A stretch of DNA of 64,000 bases from an uncultured Lachnospiraceae bacterium (lineage in GTDB: Bacteria; Bacillota; Clostridia; Lachnospirales; Lachnospiraceae): assembly GCA_947589095.1 (NCBI GenBank), contig CANQBX010000002.1:1-64000 (forward strand), in the 5' to 3' direction. Below the pieces are notes generated by a model. The model was not told the DNA's origin. It saw only the letters and a list, made by a program, of their open reading frames with translations, and ran no database searches. Each line of letters opens with the position of its first letter. Position 1 is the stretch's first letter. Shown one piece after another: positions 42,549 through 52,720 of the stretch. The translations under genes and the position numbers were made by a program.

Positions 42549-44351
42549 TTATTTCTTGTACATCGGTCCGTACGCCGCGCAGGCCCGGTAATCCGCGCCC
42601 TCCGGATCCATGCCGAACGCGTTCCAGGACGCCGGACGGAAGATCTTCTCCACCGGCACGTTGTGCATGGCCACCGGGATCCGCAGCATCGAGCACATCG
42701 TGATCAGATCCGCGCCGATATGGCCGTAGCTGATCGCTCCGTGGTTGGCGCCCCAGTGGTTCATCACGTCGTAGGCCGTCGCGAACGGACTTCCCACTTT
42801 GCCGTCGCAGCGGGGCGTGAACCAGGTGCAGGGCCAGGTGTAGTCGGTCCGCTTCCAAAGCACGTCCGACACCTCGTCCGGAAGGTTCACGGTCCAGCCT
42901 TCCGCGATCTGCAGCATCGGCCCGAGGCCGCGTACCAGATTCAGACGGATCATCGTCGCAGGCATCACGGCCCTTGTGAGGAATCGGGAGGAATAGCCGC
43001 CGCCGCGGAAGTAGCCGTTGTCCGCCGGGTTCCAGGTGGTCGCGTTAAGGATCGCCTTCTGGTCCTCCTCCGTTACCTCCCACCACTGCTTCATAACGCC
43101 GTTTCCGTCCGCGTCCTTCGCCTCTCCGCAGGCGTCCAGACAGGCCGCGCCCGAATTGATCAGGTGGATCAGGCCGCCGTTTGCCTTCGCCGCGCCTTCC
43201 AGCTCATAACCGGTAGCCCGCTTCACCGCCTCCGGGCTCCAGAACGTACGCACATCCGCAAAGATCTGCGCCCGGTTGGTCAGAAGCTTCATGAAAAGCA
43301 TTCCCAGGCCGTTCAGCACATCGTTCTCCGTCGCCAGAATGTAGGGCTCCCTCGCGCCGTCCCAGTCGAAGGAAGTATTCAGAAGCGATTCCGCGAAGTC
43401 TGCGTTGGGATAGAAATCGGTCCACTGCCTCTGGCCCTGGAAGCCGGCCGCGATGGCGTTATGGCCGATGGCCTCCTCGGAGAACTTCGGGTCCAGCTTG
43501 TCGCAGCCGCTCATCAGCTCCTTGATGATGACCATCATCTTCACCACAAACTCCCAGTCCTTCTCCTTCTGCTCCGGGCTCTTGCGGATGAATTCCAGGT
43601 TCTTGTCGAAGCCTTCCTTACAGTTCTTCTTCGTCCAGGCCAGCGCCCTCTCGTACTCGTCGTGGTCGTAGATGCCCTCGGTCATGCGCCGGATGATCTC
43701 AACCTCGTCCACGGACTCCACGCGCATTCCCAGATAGGATTCAATGAAATCACTGTCGATAATGGAGCCGCCAATGCCCATGCAGATGGAACCGATCTGC
43801 AGGTAGGACTTGCCGCGCATGGTAGCCACCGCCACCGCCGCGCGCCCGAACCGCAGAAGCTTCTCCTTTACATCCTCCGGGATCGAGGTGTCGTCCGCGT
43901 CGCAGACCTCATGGCCGTAGATCCCGAAAGCCGGAAGCCCCTTCTGCGCGTGGGTCGCCAGCACCGACGCCAGATACACCGCGCCGGGGCGCTCCGTGCC
44001 GTTGAAGCCCCAGACCGCCTTGATCGTGTTGCGGTCCATATCCATGGTCTCCGCGCCGTAGCACCAACAGGGCGTCACGGTCAGCGTGATGGCCACGCCC
44101 GCCTTCTCGAACTTCGCCTGGCAGGCCGCCGCCTCGCCCACGCGCCCGATGGTGGTATCGGCGATGACCACCTTTACCGGATCACCGTTGGAATAACAAA
44201 GATTTTCCTCAAATAGCTTCGCAGCCGATCTGGCCATGTTCATGGTCTGATCCTCCAGATCCCCGCGGACATCCAGCGCTCCCCTGCGCCCGTCGATCGT
44301 CGGCCGGATCCCGATCACCGGATATTCGCCGACCATTCTGTTCTTTGCCAT
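42549..44351 (-). CDS. fucI: L-fucose isomerase
   Basis: A 600-residue ketol-isomerase converting L-fucose to L-fuculose (also D-arabinose to D-ribulose in relatives). [37 protein letters not shown] and [14 protein letters not shown] are typical, with later Glu/Asp/His metal ligands in [22 protein letters not shown]. Length equals the family norm. No fuculokinase, aldolase or permease gene adjoins it, so it is isolated from a normal fuc operon. It lies 67 bases behind nrdD. AAGGGGGCC precedes the ATG. Confidence 0.95.
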   Translation of the reverse strand: MAKNRMVGEYPVIGIRPTIDGRRGALDVRGDLEDQTMNMARSAAKLFEENLCYSNGDPVKVVIADTTIGRVGEAAACQAKFEKAGVAITLTVTPCWCYGAETMDMDRNTIKAVWGFNGTERPGAVYLASVLATHAQKGLPAFGIYGHEVCDADDTSIPEDVKEKLLRFGRAAVAVATMRGKSYLQIGSICMGIGGSIIDSDFIESYLGMRVESVDEVEIIRRMTEGIYDHDEYERALAWTKKNCKEGFDKNLEFIRKSPEQKEKDWEFVVKMMVIIKELMSGCDKLDPKFSEEAIGHNAIAAGFQGQRQWTDFYPNADFAESLLNTSFDWDGAREPYILATENDVLNGLGMLFMKLLTNRAQIFADVRTFWSPEAVKRATGYELEGAAKANGGLIHLINSGAACLDACGEAKDADGNGVMKQWWEVTEEDQKAILNATTWNPADNGYFRGGGYSSRFLTRAVMPATMIRLNLVRGLGPMLQIAEGWTVNLPDEVSDVLWKRTDYTWPCTWFTPRCDGKVGSPFATAYDVMNHWGANHGAISYGHIGADLITMCSMLRIPVAMHNVPVEKIFRPASWNAFGMDPEGADYRACAAYGPMYKK

Positions 44352-44418
44352 CGTTTGGCCCCCTTTCTACATATCATAAATCCGCTGCCGCAGTATTGCG
44401 TACCCTGCATACAGCCGG

Positions 44419-46860
44419 TTACTTTCGGCTGTCCACAAACTTCTTTATATTACTTGCGTTCACAAACTTCTCTATCTTGCCGTCCTTCACCAGTACGAGC
44501 GTCGGGGCCTGCATGATGCCGAACGCATCCGAAAGCTCCGGATTCTCTTCCGCGTCGATTACCTGATAATCCACATCCTTTAAAAATTCCCTGGCGATCC
44601 TGCAGTTGGGACAGGTCTTGGTAGTGAAAAGATAGGCTCCCGGCGCGGTGCATGACGCGCTCCCGGCGGACTCACCGGACGCCGCCGGGGCCCCGGACGC
44701 AGACGCGCTGCGAAGGATCGCCTGGGCCGTCTTCTCCGCCACCGTATCCGCCACATGAACCGCCGCGTCTCCGCCTCTCTTCAGCACGGAGTGCGCCACA
44801 TCGTAAGTCGTACGGTTCTTGTACTCCTGGGTCTTGCCCGCGTTCCAGTTCTTCACCGGACGGTAGTAACCGGTGATGCGGCTGTAGACCTCGGCTTCAT
44901 TGCCGCAGATCGGGCAGGTGAAATGCTCGCCGATCAGGTAGCCGTGATCCTTGCAGATCGAATAGGTCGGCGACATCGTGTAATACGGAAGCTTGTAGTT
45001 CTCGGCGATGGTGCGCACCAGTTTGGCCGCAGACTTCCAGGAAGGCAGCTTCTCGCCCAGGAACGCGTGGAACACGGTACCGGACGTGTAGAGGGTCTGC
45101 AGCTCGTCCTGGATATCCAGCGCGTCGAAGATGTCCGCCGTGTAATCCACCGGCAGATGGGAGCTGTTGGTGTAGTAAGGCGTATCGCCCTCATTCCCGG
45201 CGGTAATGATATCCGGATAGCGGCTCTTGTCGTGCTTGGCCAGACGGTAGGAGGTGGACTCCGCCGGCGTGGCCTCCAGGTTGTACAGATCGCCGTACAG
45301 CTCCTGATAGTCGGACAGGCGCTCGCGCATGTGGTTCAGCACGTCCTTCGTAAACTGCTGGGTCTCCGGATGGGTCAGATCCCTGCGGAGCCATTTCGCG
45401 TTCAGGCCGACCTCGTTCATACCCACCAGTCCGATGGTGGAGAAATGGTTCTCGAAGGTTCCCAGATAACGCTTCGTGTACGGATACAGGCCGTTGTCCA
45501 GGAGCTTCGTGATGACCTCGCGCTTGGTCTTTAAGGACCTGGCGGAGATATCCATCATCCGGTCGAGCCTCTTGTAGAAATCGGCCTCGTCCTTGGCCAG
45601 GTAAGCGATCCTGGGCATATTGATCGTGACGACGCCGATGGAACCGGTGCTCTCTCCCGCTCCGAAGAAGCCGCCGGTCTTGCGGCGCAGCTCGCGCAGA
45701 TCCAGGCGCAGGCGGCAGCACATGCTGCGAACGTCGCTGGGCTGCATATCGCTGTTGATATAGTTGGAGAAATACGGCGTACCGTATTTGGCTGTCATCT
45801 CAAAGAGGAGCTTGTTGTTCTCTGTCTCGGACCAGTCGAAGTCCTTCGTGATGGAGTAGGTCGGGATCGGATACTGGAAGCCGCGGCCGTTGGCGTCGCC
45901 CTCGATCATCGTCTCGATGAAGGCGCGGTTGACCATATCCATCTCCTTCTTGCAGTCCTTATACTTGAACGGCATCTCCCTGCCGCCGACGATCGCCGGC
46001 ATCTCCGCCATATCGTCCGGCACGGTCCAGTCCAGCGTAATGTTGGAGAACGGCGCCTGGGTGCCCCAGCGGCTGGGCGTATTCACGCCGTAAACGAAGG
46101 ATTCGATGCACTTCTTCACGCCGTCGTAATCCAGGTTGTCCGCCTTCACGAACGGCGCCAGATAGGTATCGAAGGAGGAAAACGCCTGCGCTCCGGCCCA
46201 CTCGTTCTGCATGATGCCGAGGAAGTTGACCATCTGGTTGCACAGCACGGACAGATGCTTGGCCGGGGAGGACGTGATCTTGCCGGGGATCCCTCCGAGT
46301 CCTTCCACGATCAGCTGCTTTAAGGACCATCCCGCGCAGTAGCCGGTCAGCATGGACAGGTCGTGCAGGTGGATGTCCGCGTTACGGTGGGCGTCGGCGA
46401 TCTCCTTGTCGTAGATCTCGGACAGCCAGTAGTTGGCGGTCACCGCGCCGGAGTTGCTTAAGATCAGGCCGCCGACGGAATAGGTGACGGTGGAATTCTC
46501 CTTCACGCGCCAGTCCTCAACCTTCACGTAGCTGTTGACCACGTCACGGTAGTCCAGGATCGTATTCTTCATGTTGCGGATCTTCTCGCGCTGCTTCCTG
46601 TAAAGGATGTATGCCTTGGCCACATCCGTGTAGCCGGCCTGCTCCAGCACATGCTCCACGCTGTCCTGAATCTGCTCCACGGTGATCTTCCCGTCCTTCA
46701 TCTTGCTCTGGAAATCCGCGGTCACGCGAAGAGCCAGAAGCTCTAAGATCTCGTTATTGAATTCTTTCTCTGTGGCCTTAAATGCCTTCTTGATGGCCTC
46801 TGTGATCTTGCTCAGATTAAACTCCGCAACCTCGCCGTCTCGCTTTACTACGCTGATCAT
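44419..46860 (-). CDS. nrdD: Anaerobic ribonucleoside-triphosphate reductase with thioredoxin-like tail
   Basis: An 813-residue class III reductase. Residues 1-90 are an ATP-cone (VVKRDGEVAEFNLSKI); the core has HLHDLSMLTGYCAGWSL and CCRLRLDLRELR; the zinc site is CKDHGYLIGEHFTCPICG, and RITGYYRP carries the glycyl-radical Gly. After a Ser/Ala/Gly-rich linker (about 690-735) a thioredoxin/glutaredoxin-like domain follows, with CPNC in LFTTKTCPNCRIAREFL and MQAPTLVLVKDG. Ordinary NrdD ends at the radical loop, so the tail is an added redox module that may supply electrons. No nrdG activase gene is adjacent. Two NrdR boxes precede it. Confidence 0.95.
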   Translation of the reverse strand: MISVVKRDGEVAEFNLSKITEAIKKAFKATEKEFNNEILELLALRVTADFQSKMKDGKITVEQIQDSVEHVLEQAGYTDVAKAYILYRKQREKIRNMKNTILDYRDVVNSYVKVEDWRVKENSTVTYSVGGLILSNSGAVTANYWLSEIYDKEIADAHRNADIHLHDLSMLTGYCAGWSLKQLIVEGLGGIPGKITSSPAKHLSVLCNQMVNFLGIMQNEWAGAQAFSSFDTYLAPFVKADNLDYDGVKKCIESFVYGVNTPSRWGTQAPFSNITLDWTVPDDMAEMPAIVGGREMPFKYKDCKKEMDMVNRAFIETMIEGDANGRGFQYPIPTYSITKDFDWSETENNKLLFEMTAKYGTPYFSNYINSDMQPSDVRSMCCRLRLDLRELRRKTGGFFGAGESTGSIGVVTINMPRIAYLAKDEADFYKRLDRMMDISARSLKTKREVITKLLDNGLYPYTKRYLGTFENHFSTIGLVGMNEVGLNAKWLRRDLTHPETQQFTKDVLNHMRERLSDYQELYGDLYNLEATPAESTSYRLAKHDKSRYPDIITAGNEGDTPYYTNSSHLPVDYTADIFDALDIQDELQTLYTSGTVFHAFLGEKLPSWKSAAKLVRTIAENYKLPYYTMSPTYSICKDHGYLIGEHFTCPICGNEAEVYSRITGYYRPVKNWNAGKTQEYKNRTTYDVAHSVLKRGGDAAVHVADTVAEKTAQAILRSASASGAPAASGESAGSASCTAPGAYLFTTKTCPNCRIAREFLKDVDYQVIDAEENPELSDAFGIMQAPTLVLVKDGKIEKFVNASNIKKFVDSRK

Positions 46861-46958
46861 TATAAATCCCCTTTCTTCCCGCCTCGGGTCCTCTCATCTG
46901 TCCGCTTCTTGTTCTGAATTCTGTCTGCCCCCACTGCCGCAGAAGCGCCGCTCATATC

Positions 46959-47026
46959 ATTATAGCAGAGGATAAAAGAAAACACAATATCTAGATTTAA
47001 AAATTTTTCCGTGCTAGATATTGTGC
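46959..47026 (-). promoter_or_regulatory. nrdD promoter with two NrdR boxes
   Basis: TTGTGT (46987-46982) and TATAAT (46964-46959) are 17 bases apart. Two 16-bp sites fit the NrdR consensus: AACACAATATCTAGAT at 46981-46996, overlapping -35, and GTGCTAGATATTGTGC at 47011-47026, in inverted orientation and 30 bases centre to centre. NrdR represses ribonucleotide reductase genes when dATP is high, so nrdD is very probably in its regulon. The nrdR gene is not in the window. Confidence 0.87.
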
Positions 47027-47154
47027 TGAATTTGGGCTGTATCGTCTGATAATTTGGGTGGGATGGTAGAGTTGACTTGCGTAGAGTTTATGGGGAGGGA
47101 ATTCGCGTTTTTTGGGGGGAGCGCATTGCGGGAGGGGTGTGTCGCGAATGGGGC

Positions 47155-47357
47155 GCGTCGGGAGTGTCGTCCGCGGAAGGTTCAGGTTTGCTCACGGGAA
47201 AATTCCGGATTCACAGCAATTTGCTAAGAGCATGACGAAAAATGGACAACTCGCTTCGCTCAAACAGGTCCATTTTTCGTCATAACGCAAATCACTGTTC
47301 ATCAGGAATTTTCAGCCGTTCGCAAAATTCACCTTCCGCGGACGACACTCCCGACGC
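47155..47357. repeat. 203-bp imperfect palindrome
   Basis: The outer arms are identical for 26 bases or more: the start GCGTCGGGAGTGTCGTCC is the complement of the end GGACGACACTCCCGACGC, and pairing continues with small interruptions (GGAAAATTCC/GGAATTTTC, ATGACGAAAAATGGAC/GTCCATTTTTCGTCAT) to a 20-base loop with CTCGCTTCGCTC. It lies between hflX and the nrdD regulatory region. It has no ORF. It could be a MITE-like or intergenic repeat unit or a large RNA hairpin. Confidence 0.88.
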
Positions 47358-47505
47358 TTGGTTCATCCGGGGATGACGTAAGATCTCATTTTGGGCTTGG
47401 GGCGTCCGGGGATGATGTAATGTCCCATATTGGGCTTGGGGCGTCCGGGGATGACGTAAAATCCCATATTGGGCTTGGGGCGCCCGGGGATGGTACTATA
47501 TCTCA
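47358..47505. repeat. 39-bp tandem repeat starting at the hflX stop codon
   Basis: Four copies of a 38-39 bp unit (core GGGCTTGGGGCGTCCGGGGA then TGACGTAAAATCCCATATT). The last copy on the plus strand includes the hflX stop (TCA, 47503-47505). Copies are contiguous. The array abuts the 203-bp palindrome at its other end. Confidence 0.88.
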
Positions 47506-48750
47506 GATGAGTCTTCCGAACAGTTCGGCGGGGACGTATGCGCGTACATGGATTCCGGCTTCCGTATACTCTTCTTCCAAAAGCTCCCCGAATTTGCGGA
47601 TCTCCTGGATGCGGCCGGCTTCGCTGTAGCTGAATACTTTCTCCAGACAGACTTTTCGCTCGCGTAAAATATGCCCCAGCGTCTCCAGAAGATCGGGGAT
47701 GCCGTCGCCGGTTTTGGCCGAGATTTTTACCTGGCGATCCGCCTGCAGATCCTTGAGGATCACTTCGTGATCCAGCTTGTCGGTCTTGTTGAATACGGTT
47801 ACGATCACCTTGTCCGTGACCCCAAGCTGCTTCAGCGTCTCATAGACAATGTGCATCTGCATCTCCATCTGGGGGTTCGTGCAGTCTACGACATGCAGGA
47901 TAATATCATTGTACTTCGCTTCCTCCAGAGTGCTCTTGAACGCCTCGATCAGATGGTGGGGCAGCTTGCGGATCAATCCGACTGTGTCGGTCAGAAGGAT
48001 CTGCTGTCCATCCGGCAGCCGCAGGCTTCTGGTCGTCGGATCCAGCGTCGCGAACAGCTTGTCTTCCGCCAGGATCCCGGCGTCCGTCAGGTAATTGAGA
48101 AGCGTGGATTTGCCGGCGTTGGTGTAACCGACGATGGCGGCTCCTGTCGTATGTCCCCGGTCCCTCTGCTGCCGCTGGACCTGGCGGTGGCGCTCCACGT
48201 CCTTCAGCTCTTCCTTAAGAACGGATATCCTTTCGTGGATCCGCCGCCGGTCGATCTCCAGCTTGGATTCGCCGGGGCCCCTGGTGCCGATACCGCCGCC
48301 AAGCCTTGACAGAGAGCTGCGAAGGCCCACCAGCCGGGACGCCCGGTACCGCAGCTGGGCCAGTTCCACCTGCAGCTTGCCTTCCCGCGTACCGGCTCTG
48401 GACGCGAAAATGTCCAGGATCACCATGGTTCGGTCCATCACCTTGCAGTCCAAGGCTTCCTCCAGGTTCTTAAGCTGCGCCGGCGACAGTTCATCGTCGC
48501 AGACCACGCCGGTAGCCTCCGTCTCCCACAGAAGCTCCTTCACTTCGTCGATCTTGCCTTTTCCGAAATACGTCCCCGGATGGATCTGTTCCCGGTTCTG
48601 GATCACGCGGCCCAGGACTGCGCCTCCCGCCGTCTTCACCAGTTCTTCCAGCTCGTCCAGGCATTGCTGCGTGTCCGCACCGCCGCCTGTGTCGACAGCC
48701 AGCAGGATCACCCGATCCTCGACGTCTTTGATCTCATATAATTCCGCCAA
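47503..48750 (-). CDS. hflX: Ribosome-associated GTPase HflX
   Basis: A 415-residue GTPase that rescues stalled or stress-inactivated ribosomes by splitting them. The N-terminal glycine-rich domain includes GTYFGKGKIDEVKELL and a coiled linker; GYTNAGKSTLLNYLT is G1, DTVGLIRKLPHHLIEAFKSTLEE covers G3, and NKTDKLD is G4. A short C-terminal domain follows. The start is TTG 48750 closely behind GGAGGAGAA. It may be the last gene of a transcript with the TPR lipoprotein. Confidence 0.95.
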   Translation of the reverse strand: MAELYEIKDVEDRVILLAVDTGGGADTQQCLDELEELVKTAGGAVLGRVIQNREQIHPGTYFGKGKIDEVKELLWETEATGVVCDDELSPAQLKNLEEALDCKVMDRTMVILDIFASRAGTREGKLQVELAQLRYRASRLVGLRSSLSRLGGGIGTRGPGESKLEIDRRRIHERISVLKEELKDVERHRQVQRQQRDRGHTTGAAIVGYTNAGKSTLLNYLTDAGILAEDKLFATLDPTTRSLRLPDGQQILLTDTVGLIRKLPHHLIEAFKSTLEEAKYNDIILHVVDCTNPQMEMQMHIVYETLKQLGVTDKVIVTVFNKTDKLDHEVILKDLQADRQVKISAKTGDGIPDLLETLGHILRERKVCLEKVFSYSEAGRIQEIRKFGELLEEEYTEAGIHVRAYVPAELFGRLI

Positions 48751-48781
48751 ATTCTCCTCCTGTCAATACTCCGTTCTTCTT

Positions 48782-49549
48782 TCAGTCGGCCCGCGTCTTA
48801 AGAAATGCGATCTCCTTCTCCACTTCTTCCGAGGCGCCGAACTCTCCGGCGTAATCCTCAAGCGCCTTAAGGGCCGAAGCAAAATCCAGCTTGCGCTCAT
48901 ACGCGACCGCCCTGTTAAAAAGCAGCTTCTGCCTGGCGCCGTCGCCGAGAGCCAGTCCTTTTTCAATAAACGCCAGCGCCTGATCGTATTCTTCGAATTC
49001 CAGCTCATTTAACGCCAGCTGGTTATAAAGTTCCCCATTCTGCGCGCCGTCATCCACAGCCTGCTGGAACAGTTCCGCCGCCTCCGGGCCGCGGTCCGCT
49101 TCCCGCAGGGCCGCTCCCAGCACCAGAAGCACCTCGATCGTATCCTTATCCTCCGGCTGCTGCGGGTTATAAAGAGACAGATACCGCTCCTTCGCCTGAT
49201 CCAGCCGGCCGTCCAGCACCAGCATCGCGCAGCAGCGGGACAGGTATTCCGCCTTCTCCTTATCCCCGTCCACCTGCCAGAGCGTATCGTAGGTTTCGGC
49301 GGCAGCTTCGTAATCGCCCATACGGTATTCCGCTTCGGCGCGGTATTTCAGCACGTCGATCTCGAAATTCCCTACTTTGCCGTCCGATTTCTCCAGCGCC
49401 TCGTCAAACAGCTGCACAGCCGCCGGAAAATTGCCCGCGTTCATCCGCAGGATCCCGTTCTCCCGAAGCTCGTATTTCTCCTTCGAGGCGCAGCCGGACA
49501 ACAAAAGAACCGCGGCCATACATATAGCCAGATACGCACGTTTTCTCAT
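48782..49549 (-). CDS. TPR-repeat lipoprotein
   Basis: A 255-residue exported protein. A signal peptide ends in the lipobox LLLSGC (cysteine near residue 19), so it should be anchored to the outer face of the membrane. The mature part is built from TPR helices (AAVQLFDEALEKSDGKVG, AEYRMGDYEAAAETYDTLW, LNELEFEEYDQALAFIEKGLALG). I chose ATG 49549, which has GGAG six bases upstream. The role is probably protein-protein contact at the envelope. It lies 31 bases before hflX and 128 bases after dut. Confidence 0.87.
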   Translation of the reverse strand: MRKRAYLAICMAAVLLLSGCASKEKYELRENGILRMNAGNFPAAVQLFDEALEKSDGKVGNFEIDVLKYRAEAEYRMGDYEAAAETYDTLWQVDGDKEKAEYLSRCCAMLVLDGRLDQAKERYLSLYNPQQPEDKDTIEVLLVLGAALREADRGPEAAELFQQAVDDGAQNGELYNQLALNELEFEEYDQALAFIEKGLALGDGARQKLLFNRAVAYERKLDFASALKALEDYAGEFGASEEVEKEIAFLKTRAD

Positions 49550-49677
49550 TCCGCTCTCCATTCCGCCGCCTTTATATCCGCGGCACATACTCTTTCCCGG
49601 CCGCCGGCCTCTCCCGTACGGAAGATCCTCCGGTGCCGCCCTTTCCCGCCTTATACCGGCACGGCAGGTGGCTGCGC

Positions 49678-50112
49678 TTACCGGATGCCGGTACTGCCGA
49701 AGCCTCCCCGGTTCTCTCCTTCCAGACGTTCCGTTTCCTCAAAGCAGATCCGCGGCTGATGTTCCATGATCCGGAACTGGCAGATCCGGTCGTTTATGCG
49801 GATCTGTGTGTCCCGCACGGCAAGCGCCGGAAAATACCACTGATCCCCGTCGCCGCAGTAGCTCTCGTCGATGATCCCGAAATGATTGGTCTGAATGATC
49901 CCGAAATTCTTATAGGTGGAGCTGCGGGGCACCACATGGGCCTCGTAGCCCTCCGGCAGCTTCATGGCCACCCCCAGAGGGATCAGCTTAAATTCCCCGG
50001 CCTTAAGGGTCACATCCGCCGCCGAGCGAAGATCGATCCAGTCGGATCTGCCGTCAATGTAAGTCAGACGGTCGATCCTATCCGTAAAATATTTAATCCT
50101 GATGGTCTCCAT
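49678..50112 (-). CDS. dut: dUTP diphosphatase
   Basis: A 144-residue trimeric dUTPase that hydrolyses dUTP to dUMP and pyrophosphate. The five family motifs appear: [12 protein letters not shown] (motif 1 region), [13 protein letters not shown] (2), [14 protein letters not shown] (3), RICQFRIM (4) and GGFGSTG (5). ATG 50112 follows GGAGGCATT. It starts 11 bases after the zinc-ribbon/beta-propeller gene stop. Confidence 0.93.
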   Translation of the reverse strand: METIRIKYFTDRIDRLTYIDGRSDWIDLRSAADVTLKAGEFKLIPLGVAMKLPEGYEAHVVPRSSTYKNFGIIQTNHFGIIDESYCGDGDQWYFPALAVRDTQIRINDRICQFRIMEHQPRICFEETERLEGENRGGFGSTGIR

Positions 50113-50123
50113 AATGCCTCCAT

Positions 50124-52664
50124 TCACTGGATCCGAGCGCTCCCATTTCTGGGCACGAACCCGGTCACCTCTTCGGCCAGCATCCGTGTGTCTTTTCCGT
50201 CGAAATACAGGAGGTCGCCCTCCCCTTTAAGCGGGTCAAAGTCCGTAAGCGTCACGACCGTACCGTCCGGCGCGCAGTCGGCGCACAGGATCTCCTTTCC
50301 CACCACGGTTTTCTCCCCGTCCTTATAAAGCGCGAGGGAAAAATCCGCGTTTCCCGAAGGATCGCTGTCATAATCATAAATGTACGCCAGCTGCCCATCC
50401 GTCATCCACATGCCGGAGACATCGTAAGCGATCTCCTGCCCGTTAAAATACAGGTCGCCGCCGTAAGCCCCCGGATCCCTGATATAATAGATCCCCTCAT
50501 CCGCCGCAGTCATGGACCGGATCCCATCGATCTCTTCATCCACAGGCTCGGGCTCACCGGCGCGGCTCCCGGTCAGGGGCACCTTGTAAAGCGTCCCCCG
50601 GTCCTCTCCGTCCGAAGTCATAAACAGATAAAGGATGCGGTTCTCCCTGTCATAGCAGGCGCTTTCCCGGCCGTCGGGAAGCTCCGCATTCTCATATTCA
50701 TTGACCGTGCGTCCCTCCGCGGCCAGCCGCAGGCCGGAAAACTGCCCGTTCCCGTTCAGCGTTTCCAAAAGACGCGTTCCGAAATCGCCGCCCTCCAGCC
50801 GGTCCTTAAACTCCGACCAGTCCGCCTTCAGATCCTCGATTCTCGGGCCTTCCCTGAAAATGCAGTACGCGCCGTCTTCCGACACGCACGCGTCTTCGTC
50901 CTGACTGTCCAAAAAGCATCTGCCCGAGACCTCCGAATCCCCTTCCGGCCAATGGTAGCGCAGCTGCCGGTACGGAACCTCGAACTGCCCCAGATCGCTG
51001 ACATAAAGCCAGTCCTCTTCGGTCATCGCGCCCTCATCGTCGCGGACGACATCCGTATAAGCAAGACGCACCGGATTCTCCGTCATATAGTAGAACCGGC
51101 CCTCATCCAGATCATAGCTTTCCACAGATACCACGTTCTGGGCGATCCGTTCCTTCTCTCCGGACGCGTCCAGCAGATAGAGCACTCCGCCCTTCAGGCT
51201 CATAAACCGGCTCAGGCTGTCGGATGCGTAAAAACCGGTCACATTCTTATCCAGCTCCACCTTTTCCGATCCGTCGGCCAGAGCCTGCAGATAGCAGGCG
51301 TTGCCGTCTTCCCCGGTCTTCTCCATCCAGCAGACAAGCTTTCCCTCCCGGTCTGCCTGCCAGAAAAGAATATCCCTGCCAAGGCGGACCGGTTCCGCGT
51401 CTTTGCAGTAATAGAGGGATCCGCCCCGCTCAAACAGAACGTTCTCATCCGCCGGCACCTGATAGGAGGAAACATGGGCCGCAAGCTTTTCCTTCGCGGA
51501 ACCGTCCAAAAGAGACATCCGGTACAGATCAAAGGTTTCGCCGTCAAATTCTTCCCGCCAGTACAGCCATTTCCCGTCCCGGCTTATCCGATCGCCGCTT
51601 ACCAGGCCCTCATAGGGGGGAACCCCCACGTCCAGGCAGGAATCCGTGATCGCAGCGGGGGGCTCTTCCGTCATAAGATCCGCCAGATAAAGCGCGTCCT
51701 CATGGTAATAAATCACCCTCGTCTGCCCCGCTTCTTCCGGCCGGCCGCCGGCAAAAAGCCGCAGAAACGCCGTAAGTACCAGCAAAAAGACAAGTCCTGC
51801 CGCCACAGGCGCGAGGTAGCTGAAGCGCTTCAGAAGCTCCGCGGCTTTTTCCGCTGCGGCCGGTTTCTGTTTCTCTTCCATGGCGGCCGCGATTTCCGAT
51901 CCGGCTTCCGGAACGGCTGCAGGTTCCGTTTCCCCTTCCGGGACGGCTGCAGGTTCCGGTTCCCCTTCCGGATCTGCTTCCGCTTCTTCTCCCGCCTCCG
52001 GTTCCGGCTCAGGTTCCGTCTCTTCCGCCTCCGGCTCCGCGCCTTCCGACTCAGATTCCGTCTCTCCCGCCTCCGGCTCCGCGCCTTCCGACTCAGATTC
52101 CGTCTCTCCCGCCTCCGGCTCCGCGCCTTCCGACTCAGACTCCGTCTCTCCCGCCTCCGGCTCCGCGCCTTCCGACTCAGACTCCGTCTCTCCCGCCTCC
52201 GGCTCCGCGCCTTCCGGCTCAGACTCCGTCTCTCCCGCCTCCGGCCCGACACCTTCCGGTTTCTCTGCACCTGCCGTTTGCTGCCCGACGACTTCTGCCG
52301 CCGGCCTCTCTTCTTTTGCCTCCGGCTCCGTATCTGTCTCTTTCGCCTCCGGCCCGGCCACAGTCTCATGTCTCTCTTCCGCTTCCGGCCCGACCGCAGC
52401 CTCGTATTCCCCGGCCACAAGCTCATGTCTCTCTTCCGCTTCCGGCCCGGCCGCAGCCTCGTATTCCCCGGCCGCAAGCTCCCGGCCGCAGAATCCGCAG
52501 TACACGTCATCCGCCTGCACGCTCCTGCCGCAATATGGGCAGACAGCCTGCTCCATTCGGACAGTCCGGCCGCTGCCGGTCATATCCGGCTCTACCCTGG
52601 CGCCGCATTTCTCGCAATAGAAGCTCCCTTCCGCAAGCTCCGCCCCGCATTTCCCGCATGTCAT
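50124..52664 (-). CDS. Zinc-ribbon membrane protein with acidic repeats and beta-rich ectodomain
   Basis: An 846-residue protein. Two zinc ribbons open it ([19 protein letters not shown] and [19 protein letters not shown]). A long acidic region follows with five near-identical 15-residue copies of [16 protein letters not shown] membrane helix ([20 protein letters not shown]) then leads to about 500 extracellular residues of repeated blade-like strands ([28 protein letters not shown]), like DUF5050/WD40-type propellers. ATG 52664 follows GGGAGGATACGT. It is probably an envelope sensor or scaffold; the ligand is unknown. Confidence 0.85.
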   Translation of the reverse strand: MTCGKCGAELAEGSFYCEKCGARVEPDMTGSGRTVRMEQAVCPYCGRSVQADDVYCGFCGRELAAGEYEAAAGPEAEERHELVAGEYEAAVGPEAEERHETVAGPEAKETDTEPEAKEERPAAEVVGQQTAGAEKPEGVGPEAGETESEPEGAEPEAGETESESEGAEPEAGETESESEGAEPEAGETESESEGAEPEAGETESESEGAEPEAEETEPEPEPEAGEEAEADPEGEPEPAAVPEGETEPAAVPEAGSEIAAAMEEKQKPAAAEKAAELLKRFSYLAPVAAGLVFLLVLTAFLRLFAGGRPEEAGQTRVIYYHEDALYLADLMTEEPPAAITDSCLDVGVPPYEGLVSGDRISRDGKWLYWREEFDGETFDLYRMSLLDGSAKEKLAAHVSSYQVPADENVLFERGGSLYYCKDAEPVRLGRDILFWQADREGKLVCWMEKTGEDGNACYLQALADGSEKVELDKNVTGFYASDSLSRFMSLKGGVLYLLDASGEKERIAQNVVSVESYDLDEGRFYYMTENPVRLAYTDVVRDDEGAMTEEDWLYVSDLGQFEVPYRQLRYHWPEGDSEVSGRCFLDSQDEDACVSEDGAYCIFREGPRIEDLKADWSEFKDRLEGGDFGTRLLETLNGNGQFSGLRLAAEGRTVNEYENAELPDGRESACYDRENRILYLFMTSDGEDRGTLYKVPLTGSRAGEPEPVDEEIDGIRSMTAADEGIYYIRDPGAYGGDLYFNGQEIAYDVSGMWMTDGQLAYIYDYDSDPSGNADFSLALYKDGEKTVVGKEILCADCAPDGTVVTLTDFDPLKGEGDLLYFDGKDTRMLAEEVTGFVPRNGSARIQ
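52013..52240. repeat. 45-bp in-frame coding repeat
   Basis: Five tandem copies of a 45-bp unit encode [15 protein letters not shown]-like repeats in the acidic stalk of the 50124-52664 gene. Copies are nearly identical, so copy number may vary between strains by slippage. It also produces a long open frame on the opposite strand that I reject as a gene. Confidence 0.9.
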
Positions 52665-52720
52665 ACGTATCCTCCCGGGTACATCCGTCCTTGTACTTCC
52701 GACATCCACTCCCGACATCC

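Noticed and set aside
42663-44216. 517-codon plus-strand frame opposite fucI
   Set aside because: His/Arg-rich antisense translation without a ribosome-binding site; fucI has complete family motifs.
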